A stretch of DNA of 40,680 bases, taken from NCBI GenBank assembly GCA_044433165.1, contig JAWXTX010000013.1:1-40680 (forward strand). The letters are read 5' to 3'. The notes under the pieces were generated by a model that was not told where the DNA came from, made no database searches, and saw nothing but the letters and a program-made list of their open reading frames with translations. Position numbers and translations under genes: made by a program. The stretch comes from Ferrimonas sp044433165 (GTDB lineage: Bacteria > Pseudomonadota > Gammaproteobacteria > Enterobacterales > Shewanellaceae). This document shows, in pieces, positions 1-6,917 of this stretch; position 1 is the stretch's first letter; the number at the start of each line of letters is the position of its first letter.

Positions 1-2
1 CG

Positions 3-515
3 GGTATGGAAAACGGCTTTAATCTCACCATGATTGCGCCAAACAACCGCTATATCAACGACCACAACATTGCCCAGTCCGTCGCATCCATGCTGGCGCG
101 CATCGGCATTAAAGTGGACTTAAGAACCATGCCAAAAGCGCAATACTGGCAAGAGTTTGATATGTGTGCGGCTGACATGCAGATGCTTGGCTGGCACTCA
201 GATACCGAAGACAGCGCCAACTCGTTGGAATTCTTGCTGATGACTCGCAACGCCGAAACCGGCGCGGGTCAATACAACTGCTCGTACTCTAACCCTGAGT
301 TAGACAAACTGGTGGTGGCTGCCAATAAAGAAACCAATCCAACCGCGCGCGCAACCCTGCTGCAGCAAGCTGAGCGTCTGGCTTATGAAGATGCCGCGTT
401 TGCGTCAACGCACTTCCAAAACTTGGCTTGGGGAGCGCGCAGCAACGTTGATTTAGAGCCCATCGTAAATGCCATGGACATGCCGTTCTACGGTGATTTG
501 GTGGTGAATAAGTAA
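3..515 (+). CDS. Peptide/oligopeptide ABC transporter substrate-binding protein, C-terminal part (cut by window edge)
   Basis: This is the last ~170 residues of a family 5 extracellular solute-binding protein (DppA/OppA/SapA type), which captures peptides or similar solutes in the periplasm for an ABC importer. The reading frame is open to the left edge, so the start lies outside the window; the Met at base 6 is internal. Visible features typical of the family's C-terminal lobe are a segment following the ligand-binding lobe (ASMLARIGIKVDLR), a GWHSDTEDS stretch, a YSNPELDKLV helix start and an R..LLQQAERL segment. Full-length members are about 500-550 residues, so about two thirds of the gene is missing. 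The two permease genes follow after 103 bases containing two hairpins, consistent with one transcription unit in which the binding protein is made in excess. The exact ligand cannot be told from this fragment. Confidence 0.85.
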   Translation, partial: GMENGFNLTMIAPNNRYINDHNIAQSVASMLARIGIKVDLRTMPKAQYWQEFDMCAADMQMLGWHSDTEDSANSLEFLLMTRNAETGAGQYNCSYSNPELDKLVVAANKETNPTARATLLQQAERLAYEDAAFASTHFQNLAWGARSNVDLEPIVNAMDMPFYGDLVVNK

Positions 516-524
516 GCCATTCAC

Positions 525-598
525 TTGCAGCGCGTCATCTTGGACGCTGCAATGCACTACCTAGGCGCGCCGTTCAAGTAACTGCGCGCCCCATTTTT
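525..598 (+). terminator. Two intercistronic hairpins, the second terminator-like (probable partial terminator)
   Basis: Between the binding-protein gene and the first permease, TTGCAGCG (525-532) pairs with CGCTGCAA (545-552), and GGCGCGC (564-570) pairs with GCGCGCC (584-590). The second stem is followed by CCATTTTT. Such an arrangement usually lowers read-through into the permease genes and protects the upstream mRNA. That role is inferred from position. Confidence 0.5.
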
Positions 599-618
599 AG
601 CTAAACGGATCGTTCGTT

Positions 619-1596
619 ATGTTCACATTCCTTCTCCGTCGATTGGTGCAAGCCATCGGCGTTATGCTTATCATCTCGATCATCGCTTTTGCGATCCAAG
701 ATAATCTTGGCGACCCACTACGCGAGATGGTTGGTCAATCGGTATCGGAAGCTGAACGCCAAGCTCTGCGTGACCAAATGGGGCTTAATGATCCTTTTTT
801 GGTGCAATATGGCCGCTTCTTAACGAATGCCGTACAAGGCGATTTGGGCCAATCTTATTTCTTTAAACGCTCAGCCCTAGCCGTGATTGGCGACAAAATG
901 GTCGCCACCTTAGAGCTGGTCTTTGGGGCTCTGCTGATCATCATCCTGTTTTCGGTACCGGCTGGGGTATACAGCGCTATTAAGCCACGCAGTTGGCTGA
1001 GTAAAGCAATTATGGGGATCTCCACCATTGGGATCTCGGTGCCGGTATTCCTGACCGCCATTTTATTAATGTATGTGTTTTCCATCGAATTGGGCTGGCT
1101 GCCCTCTTATGGCCGCGGCCCCACCACAAGCCCATTAGGGTGGGATTCGGGGTTCTTTACGCTTGCGGGCTTATCGCACTTAATTCTGCCGTCCATTGCT
1201 TTGGCGTCCATTATGCTGCCGCTGTTTATTCGGATGATCCGCGCCGAAATGGTTGAAGCGCTGCAAAGCGAATACGTTAAGTTCGCCCAAGCCAAAGGCT
1301 TACCACGGCGACAAGTGTGGTTTCGCCATGCCTTAAAAAACACCATGTTGCCGGTATTAACCGTAGGTGGCGTACAAATTGGCACCATGGTGGCTTACAC
1401 CATTTTAACGGAAAGCGTTTTCCAATGGCCGGGCATGGGCTCCATGTTCTTAGAAGCCATCACTCGGGTGGATACACCATTAATTGTGGCTTATGTCATT
1501 GTCGTTGGCCTCGTTTTCGTGATCACCAATACTGTGGTTGATCTGCTGTACGGCTTAATTAACCCCACCGTTAACATCACAGGGAAGCAAGCATAA
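619..1596 (+). CDS. Peptide-type ABC transporter permease (DppB/SapB family)
   Basis: Inner-membrane permease subunit of a peptide-type ABC importer, 325 residues, the normal length for DppB/OppB/SapB proteins. It opens with the family hallmark MFTFLLRRLVQAIGVMLIIS, has the GQSVSEAERQALRDQMGLNDP periplasmic segment, about six hydrophobic helices, and the cytoplasmic EAA loop around residues 211-235 (EYVKFAQAKGL followed by WFRHALKNTMLPVL) that docks on the ATPase. The stop codon overlaps the ATG of the next permease (TAATG), so the two are translationally coupled and most likely form a heterodimer. The ribosome-binding site is weak (CGGAT region). Peptide specificity is inferred from family only; dipeptide, oligopeptide and cationic-peptide systems cannot be separated here, so no gene symbol is given. 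Confidence 0.9.
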   Translation: MFTFLLRRLVQAIGVMLIISIIAFAIQDNLGDPLREMVGQSVSEAERQALRDQMGLNDPFLVQYGRFLTNAVQGDLGQSYFFKRSALAVIGDKMVATLELVFGALLIIILFSVPAGVYSAIKPRSWLSKAIMGISTIGISVPVFLTAILLMYVFSIELGWLPSYGRGPTTSPLGWDSGFFTLAGLSHLILPSIALASIMLPLFIRMIRAEMVEALQSEYVKFAQAKGLPRRQVWFRHALKNTMLPVLTVGGVQIGTMVAYTILTESVFQWPGMGSMFLEAITRVDTPLIVAYVIVVGLVFVITNTVVDLLYGLINPTVNITGKQA

Positions 1597-2549
1597 TGAG
1601 CAGTACAACTCTTGCCTCTGAGGCTAAAGTGTCGTTGTGGCAACGCCTCAAACAATCGGATCTGTTCTTTCTATTTTGGCGCGATAAAGTGGCTGTTGGC
1701 GCAGCCTCCATTTTATTAATGCTCACCCTAGCCGCGATTTTTGCGCCCATGCTCGCCACCCAAAATCCCTATGATTTGGCGATGCTGGATATTATGGACT
1801 CTGAGTACCCGCCCGCGTGGGATGAACTGGGCGATCCGCGCTTTTTATTGGGCACCGATAACCAAGGTCGCGACATCTGGTCGGCCATTTTATATGGCTC
1901 TCGCGTATCGCTGTTGATCGGTTTTGGCGCGGTGGCGCTGCAATCGTTACTGGGGATCGTCATCGGTCTTAGCGCAGGCTATTTTGGTGGCCGAATTGAC
2001 AGCTTGTTGATGCGCGCAGCCGACATTCAGCTGTCGTTCTCCACGTTGATGATCGCCATCATTATCTCCGCCATTGTTAAGGCCACCTTAGGCTCCGAGC
2101 TGTATAGCCAGTACGCCATTTTCATGCTGATATTAATCATCGGGATCTCCGAGTGGCCGCAATACGCCAGAACGGTGCGAGCCTCAGTATTGGCAGAAAA
2201 ACAAAAAGAATATGTGGATGCTGCTCGGGTCATGGGGTTCAATTCCATGCGCATTATGTTCCGCCACATTTTGCCAAACAGCATGACCCCCATTTTGGTG
2301 ATCTCCACCGTCCAAATCGCCAATGCCATCATGAGTGAAGCGGCATTGTCGTTTTTAGGTCTGGGCATGCCTGTGACGGAGCCATCGTTAGGCAGCTTAA
2401 TCGCAACCGGCTTTAACTACATTTTCTCTGGCTCTTGGTGGATCTCGGCCTTCCCAGGGTTAGTGCTGGTAACGCTGGTGTTGGTTATTAACCTGTTGGG
2501 TGATTGGCTGCGTGATGCCTTTAACCCCAAACTTTATAAAGGGCTCTAA
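1596..2549 (+). CDS. Peptide-type ABC transporter permease (DppC/SapC family)
   Basis: Second inner-membrane permease subunit, 317 residues. Its N-terminal cytoplasmic stretch and first helix are followed by the OppC-type signature FLLGTDNQGRDIWSAILYGSRVS (seen around residues 84-106), five further hydrophobic helices and an EAA loop beginning near residue 205 (EYVDAARVMGF, then FRHILPNS). The end DWLRDAFNPKLYKGL is characteristic of the family. The ATG shares a base with the stop of the upstream permease. A strong bidirectional terminator follows directly, so the dppD/dppF-type ATPase genes are not downstream; they must lie upstream of the window or elsewhere, or the system uses a shared ATPase. 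Confidence 0.9.
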   Translation: MSSTTLASEAKVSLWQRLKQSDLFFLFWRDKVAVGAASILLMLTLAAIFAPMLATQNPYDLAMLDIMDSEYPPAWDELGDPRFLLGTDNQGRDIWSAILYGSRVSLLIGFGAVALQSLLGIVIGLSAGYFGGRIDSLLMRAADIQLSFSTLMIAIIISAIVKATLGSELYSQYAIFMLILIIGISEWPQYARTVRASVLAEKQKEYVDAARVMGFNSMRIMFRHILPNSMTPILVISTVQIANAIMSEAALSFLGLGMPVTEPSLGSLIATGFNYIFSGSWWISAFPGLVLVTLVLVINLLGDWLRDAFNPKLYKGL

Positions 2550-2577
2550 CACCAGCCTTCTGTCTTAGTCCCCCCTG

Positions 2578-2615
2578 CATAAAAAATCGAGCGCATGAGC
2601 GCTCGGTTTTTTATG
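2578..2615. terminator. Bidirectional intrinsic terminator
   Basis: CGAGCGC (2588-2594) pairs with GCGCTCG (2599-2605) around an ATGA loop. The stem is flanked by six A on the left and six T on the right, so both strands read as a GC stem followed by a U-tract. It separates the ABC permeases (plus) from the convergent lipoprotein gene (minus). Confidence 0.9.
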
Positions 2616-2657
2616 GGCGGTTAACCACACCGGTCAAACTGGGTTTTATCGCAGCTG

Positions 2658-4427
2658 TTAACTACCCCCGCCAGTACCGCCGGTGCTGCCCGTTCCTCCC
2701 GTGCTGCCTGTTGGGCCACACACACTTAAATCAAAACTTAAGGTGAGTGAGGCCGCCGCATCATCAATGGTTACACTGGAATTGGTGCTTACTGAACCAA
2801 GATCTTCCGTCACTAAGTAGCCGTAAACATCATAGGTGCCATTTTCAAGCTCCAGCACACCAGCCTCATCCGGATTGGGGATCACCGTACCTAAATAGGC
2901 AAAAGGCGAGCTGGAATAGACGTAAGCGACCCCAGCTTGAGCGGTGGTGGTGTCGCTGTCACTACAAATGCTTTCCAATGAAATGGATAGCTCATTTAAG
3001 GTAACGCTGGAGCTGTCCAAAGTAATGGTGGCTCCATCCAGCTCACAGAAGGTCACGTCACTTAAGGTGCTGTCGGTTACCGTAACACTGGTGCCATTAG
3101 CCAAACTCACGCTGCTGATAAGATCCGTGCCACCACTGCTTTCCACCGTAAAGGTGCCGCTGTTTTCTGCCGGTAAGCTGTAAAAAGTATGCTCAGTAAT
3201 GGTTGATATCACTTGTTTTTGCAACCAACCACCGCCATCACGCACAAAGCTCACCGTCGGGTTGTAGTTGGTTAAACCGCTGCTGTCGTTAAAGGTAATG
3301 GTGGCATCACAGCGGGTGCCGATGTAATCCAAATTGTAATAGGAGAGGTGATCGGTGGTGGCGGTAACCGTGTAGGTGTCCGTGCTGCTATCTAAAGTAC
3401 CGACGCTGGCATCGCCTTCCGCTGTCCACAAGCCCGTACTGGATGAGTAAGACCACAGCGGAATGGTTTCACCCGCTGAGATGGCCGCATCCGTGTCTGG
3501 ATTAATGGTATCGGATGACACGGTGAACGTGAGGGTGACATCTTCAGAGAAACTCGAAACAGTGGTACCACTTTCGTCCGTCAGCACAATGCCAACAAAG
3601 CCACCAGAGATAAACACGGCATCGGCATAAGAGCTGTCCACATCGCCACTGCTGTTGAGAATGCTGGTGGGCGCGAATCCGCCGGGAAACGCTTCTAATG
3701 CCGACGGATCGGCATCCGAACCGTTAGGCTCATTGGAAAAATACACCAAATTGGCGGTGATGGTGCCCGTTAAGGTGGTGCCATCGGCATCCAGTAAACT
3801 GGTACCACTGGGGATCTCTATCTGAGCGGAACCGTTGGCCACCTCATCAAAGTTATCGCTGGTTGAGGCAGGAATGGCCGTCACAATGGTTACCGCTTCG
3901 GTGGTGAGCCCAGAACTGTCAATGGTAAAGGTGTCTGCAACGGTGGTGATCCCAAGATCGGTCGTGGTCGGGCTGTATGGCGTCATGTAGATGGTTACCG
4001 CTGGGCTGGCTTCCCCATCCTCGACATCGGACTCAGCAGGAAACACCAGCACTGCGCCGTTACCAAAATAATCGGTTGCCGTTGCCGTCAGCGTTATCTC
4101 AAATTCGTTAATGCTGCTATCTGCACTGCGATTGAGCAGGACGGTACCGGTGCTGGTGACATAGCTGTCATCTTCCAGATCCGCCCCCGCTAAAAACAAC
4201 TCATCGGCCTGCCCACCACTAAGGGTAAAGGTGATGTCCGTATCGTCCAGCAAAGTGCCATCAATACCAACAAACAACACCGTCACCGGATTGGTAAATT
4301 CCGTTGCAGTTGGTTGGATATCGCCACCATCAACAAATCGAACCGACTCTGAACAACCCGCCATAATGCTTGCTGCCAAGATCGAGACCACGGGTGCAGC
4401 TTGCCGCACAAGGGGTTTCCTAATCAT
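2658..4427 (-). CDS. Large Ser/Thr-rich outer-surface lipoprotein with Ig-like repeats, function unknown
   Basis: Predicted lipoprotein of 589 residues. I start it at the ATG at 4427, which has AGAGGA eight bases upstream and puts a classic lipoprotein signal at the very N-terminus: basic MIRKPLVRQ, a hydrophobic core, and lipobox MAGC with Cys25. A longer frame from a GTG at 4469 would bury the signal. The mature protein is acidic and rich in Thr, Ser, Asp and Gly, with repeating beta-strand-like segments resembling bacterial Ig-like folds. A middle segment (IPLWSYSSSTGLWTAEGDA followed by TTDHLSYYNLDY) resembles a domain found in large secreted proteins where a WxY-x-TGxW stretch precedes an HxSYxNxD stretch. 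Six cysteines lie in the C-terminal half. The end is a low-complexity GSTGGT repeat. It is convergent with the ABC operon and stands alone. Surface adhesion or matrix binding is only a guess. Confidence 0.75.
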   Translation of the reverse strand: MIRKPLVRQAAPVVSILAASIMAGCSESVRFVDGGDIQPTATEFTNPVTVLFVGIDGTLLDDTDITFTLSGGQADELFLAGADLEDDSYVTSTGTVLLNRSADSSINEFEITLTATATDYFGNGAVLVFPAESDVEDGEASPAVTIYMTPYSPTTTDLGITTVADTFTIDSSGLTTEAVTIVTAIPASTSDNFDEVANGSAQIEIPSGTSLLDADGTTLTGTITANLVYFSNEPNGSDADPSALEAFPGGFAPTSILNSSGDVDSSYADAVFISGGFVGIVLTDESGTTVSSFSEDVTLTFTVSSDTINPDTDAAISAGETIPLWSYSSSTGLWTAEGDASVGTLDSSTDTYTVTATTDHLSYYNLDYIGTRCDATITFNDSSGLTNYNPTVSFVRDGGGWLQKQVISTITEHTFYSLPAENSGTFTVESSGGTDLISSVSLANGTSVTVTDSTLSDVTFCELDGATITLDSSSVTLNELSISLESICSDSDTTTAQAGVAYVYSSSPFAYLGTVIPNPDEAGVLELENGTYDVYGYLVTEDLGSVSTNSSVTIDDAAASLTLSFDLSVCGPTGSTGGTGSTGGTGGGS

Positions 4428-4861
4428 TCGCAAATCCTCTTTGTCCTGCTCACCATTGCCGTCAATCACAAAATGTGCGCTTCATCTGTACTTCGCCCAC
4501 CATCTAACGACGCCAAGCTCATGCACAACCGTCAGCAAACACCCCGCGAAAACGCCACCTTGCAGTGCAACCCGAACTGCACCTCAAGGTGGCACTACCT
4601 CACGCCACAAAGTGGTGTAACCGTTACGGCAACAATATTTATAAACCAACAATTCAAGCCCGTATTTCCAGCACAAATTGCTACAAATGCCACATTTGAC
4701 CTCAACAACATAGTTGGCAAACTTTGGTTCTAGCAAATTCAATAGCGGCAGAACTGGGTGCCTTTCCCCCTTTAATGCCAATAATTAGCTGGCATATTTC
4801 CCCCCTAAAAACAAAAAAGCGCCGCAATATGCGACGCTTAAATAAAATTGAAGGCGATAAA
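4428..4861. other. Intergenic region upstream of the lipoprotein gene, with a nested palindrome
   Basis: A gap of about 430 bases with no convincing gene. It must hold the lipoprotein promoter, read on the minus strand. The main structure is a nested palindrome: GCCACCTTG (4554-4562) with CAAGGTGGC (4585-4593), and inside it GTGCA (4565-4569) with TGCAC (4578-4582). On the minus strand this hairpin is followed by GTTTTCG, a weak terminator-like tail, about 125 bases before the lipoprotein start. The right end of the gap holds the terminator of the next gene. Confidence 0.5.
4803..4839 (-). terminator. Intrinsic terminator of speD
   Basis: Read on the minus strand, AAGCGTCGCA and TGCGGCGCTT form a ten-pair stem (one G-U pair, three-base loop) followed directly by a T-rich run, TTTTGTTTTT. 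It lies just past the speD stop codon. Confidence 0.85.
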
Positions 4862-5791
4862 TTACAGCGGATGCGCCGACTGCATTTTATTCGCTAATGC
4901 CAACCAATGACGGAACTCAACATCATAGCCGCATTCTAATTTTTGTTGGTTGTGTGCCACCGCCACAATTTCCGCCGCCGGCGTTAACTCCGGCTCGGTA
5001 TTGAAGGTGATCAAATCATACGAGCTTGGTTGCAAAATGGCGGTTAAGCGCGCCAACAACTGTGGGCATTCTTGTGGAATATTAATGTCCGTTTCAAAGC
5101 TCACATAAGAGGTATCTTCCTGCGGCGTAATGTGCATGGTGATGTACTGATCACCCTTGATGCCATTCATGGAATAACCGTAAGGTTCAAACAGATAACC
5201 ATCAATTTCAAAACCTGGGAACAGCGTTTCTAATTGCAACAAAGCGGCGATGCCAGCCACGCTTTGGTTGTCGCTACGCAAGTATTCAGCAGCGGGGCCA
5301 TCAATGTGATACATCAACAATTCAGTGGTGATGTCATCGGCTTGTGGCTGATACGGTTTGTCCAGATGCCAAATGTAGTTATGGTGGCCATCCAAGCGCC
5401 CTAGGCGATAAGCCTTACCCGCCATTAACTGATTTAAGCGCGCCAAATCCTGATCGAAACTGGATTTTTGCAGATGTGATTGGTATTCATTTTTACGTTG
5501 GAAGCTGGCCATGGTGATCGCCGCGTGCCCTACGTGATTGACAAAATACTCCACCGAATCAACGAGGGTGATCACCCCACAGGTGATCATTAACATCCGG
5601 TCATCCCATACAAACAAGCTGGACTCAGACAACAAATATGCGTCCATCTTATCGTTATGCAACTCAGATAAAATCGTTGCATTGCAACGGCTTACTAATT
5701 CTGCCCAAAAGCTTTTAGGCAAGCCTCGCAAACTGGGTGTATCGCTACTAACAACGATCTCTACCTTTTTCTCTGAGCCTTCAAAAAACAC
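4862..5791 (-). CDS. speD: S-adenosylmethionine decarboxylase, eukaryotic-type (AMD1-like)
   Basis: Decarboxylates S-adenosylmethionine to supply the aminopropyl donor for spermidine synthesis. The sequence matches the eukaryotic AdoMetDC family (Pfam PF01536), not the short E. coli SpeD. It has an FFEGSEKK opening, the self-cleavage site LSESS, a later TCG, and FEPYGYSMNG followed by MHITP and SYVSFET. With the GTG start at 5791, the pyruvoyl-forming serine is Ser57, with Glu4, Glu7, Cys71, Ser207 and His220 matching human Glu8, Glu11, Cys82, Ser229 and His243 (equivalences recalled, not computed). The GTG start gives MFFEGSEK, as expected for the family, and has AGAGAGG eight bases upstream. 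The alternative is an in-frame TTG at 5824 that adds 11 residues. The 309-residue length fits a single proenzyme chain. It is divergent from speE and shares its upstream region. Confidence 0.93.
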   Translation of the reverse strand: MFFEGSEKKVEIVVSSDTPSLRGLPKSFWAELVSRCNATILSELHNDKMDAYLLSESSLFVWDDRMLMITCGVITLVDSVEYFVNHVGHAAITMASFQRKNEYQSHLQKSSFDQDLARLNQLMAGKAYRLGRLDGHHNYIWHLDKPYQPQADDITTELLMYHIDGPAAEYLRSDNQSVAGIAALLQLETLFPGFEIDGYLFEPYGYSMNGIKGDQYITMHITPQEDTSYVSFETDINIPQECPQLLARLTAILQPSSYDLITFNTEPELTPAAEIVAVAHNQQKLECGYDVEFRHWLALANKMQSAHPL

Positions 5792-5910
5792 GGCCTCGCC
5801 CTCTCTTAAATGTGTCTTAATCAATATTGGCGGCTATTTTAATCATACTTATTCTAAAGTCAGCATAATTCTATGCATCTTGAAGGGACAACATAAGTGG
5901 TTAAAAGCAC

Positions 5911-5938
5911 TTGCAATTGTGATAATAAAAGGTATAAA
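5911..5938 (+). promoter_or_regulatory. Candidate sigma70 promoter of the speE operon
   Basis: TTGCAA (5911-5916) and TATAAA (5933-5938) are separated by 16 bases in the AT-rich divergent region between speD and speE, about 70 bases before the speE ATG. The call rests on resemblance to the consensus only. The opposing speD promoter must lie in the same gap but I could not place it. Confidence 0.4.
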
Positions 5939-6008
5939 CCACCACAATTATACAACCCTGCGCATCGCTTATCTAACGGCGTAGCGCCAACCTTGGGAGA
6001 CCCAGCGC

Positions 6009-6866
6009 ATGCTGAAAGGTGATACCTATTTCGAAACATTGCATAACGCCTATGGCCAGCAATTTACCATCGATAAAGTGCTGTTTGAGAGCCGCACAGA
6101 TCACCAACATCTGATCATCTTTGATAACGCAAAATTTGGCCGTGTAATGGCGCTGGATGGTGTTATCCAAACTACTGAAAAAGATGAATTTATCTACCAC
6201 GAAATGCTGACTCACGTGCCAATTTTGGCCCACGGCAGCGCCAAGCGTGTATTGATCATCGGTGGTGGTGATGGCGGCATTTTGCGTGAAGTATTACGTC
6301 ACCAAAGCATCGAACACGTAACCATGGTTGAGATCGACGAGTCTGTGGTAGAGATGTGCAAAACTTACCTGCCAAACCACAGCGCTGGCGCGTTTGATGA
6401 CGCCCGCACCAATCTGGTGATCTGCGACGGTCGTGACTTTGTGATCAACAGCACCGATAAGTTTGATGTGATCATCTCTGACTCCACCGATCCTATCGGC
6501 CCAGGTGAAGCGTTATTCACCAGCGCCTTCTATGAAGGTTGCGCCAAGTGTCTGAACGAAGGTGGCATTTTGGTAACCCAAAATGGCGTATGCTTCATGC
6601 AGTTAGACGAAGTAACCACCACCGAATCACGTCTGTCGCCGTACTTTGCGGATCGCACTTTCTACCGTGCAGCAGTACCCACCTACATTGGTGGCGATAT
6701 GACGTTTGCTTGGGCTTCTGACAGCGCCGCAGTACGCCAACACAGTATTGAGGTTATCCGTGAGCGCTTTGCTGCAGCAAACATCCAAACCCGCTGGTAC
6801 ACCCCAGAGCTACACGTAGGCAGTTTCGCTCTGCCTCAATACGTACTGGACGCTCTCGCCCAGTAA
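6009..6866 (+). CDS. speE: Spermidine synthase
   Basis: Transfers the aminopropyl group of decarboxylated S-adenosylmethionine to putrescine, giving spermidine and methylthioadenosine, in the cytoplasm. The 285-residue protein is the usual length for E. coli-type SpeE. It carries the N-terminal beta domain with the FGRVMALDGVIQTTEKDEF signature, the nucleotide-binding motif GGGDGG at 85-90, an acidic VEID strand end at about 107-110, and the catalytic DSTDP at 158-162, where Asp158 and Asp161 are the expected catalytic and substrate-binding residues. A GGGAGA ribosome-binding site precedes the ATG. It is first in a plus-strand operon with speA, aguA and aguB, which make its putrescine substrate, and is divergent from speD, which makes its other substrate. 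The aminopropyl acceptor (putrescine rather than another diamine) is inferred from this context. Confidence 0.96.
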   Translation: MLKGDTYFETLHNAYGQQFTIDKVLFESRTDHQHLIIFDNAKFGRVMALDGVIQTTEKDEFIYHEMLTHVPILAHGSAKRVLIIGGGDGGILREVLRHQSIEHVTMVEIDESVVEMCKTYLPNHSAGAFDDARTNLVICDGRDFVINSTDKFDVIISDSTDPIGPGEALFTSAFYEGCAKCLNEGGILVTQNGVCFMQLDEVTTTESRLSPYFADRTFYRAAVPTYIGGDMTFAWASDSAAVRQHSIEVIRERFAAANIQTRWYTPELHVGSFALPQYVLDALAQ

Positions 6867-6880
6867 ACGGTTGTTGTTTT

Positions 6881-6904
6881 CAGTGCCTCTATTCAGAGGC
6901 ACTG
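6881..6904 (+). other. Perfect 10-bp hairpin immediately before the speA ribosome-binding site
   Basis: CAGTGCCTCT (6881-6890) and AGAGGCACTG (6895-6904) flank a four-base ATTC loop. The speA Shine-Dalgarno GGAG begins at 6906, one base beyond the stem. No U-tract follows, so it is not a normal terminator. It may adjust speA translation or protect the 3' end of speE mRNA. Confidence 0.6.
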
Positions 6905-6917
6905 TGGAGATCCCTTG

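Noticed and set aside
4231..4733. Plus-strand frames overlapping the start of the lipoprotein gene
   Set aside because: They are antisense to the signal peptide region or lie in the leader palindrome region, with no ribosome-binding site.
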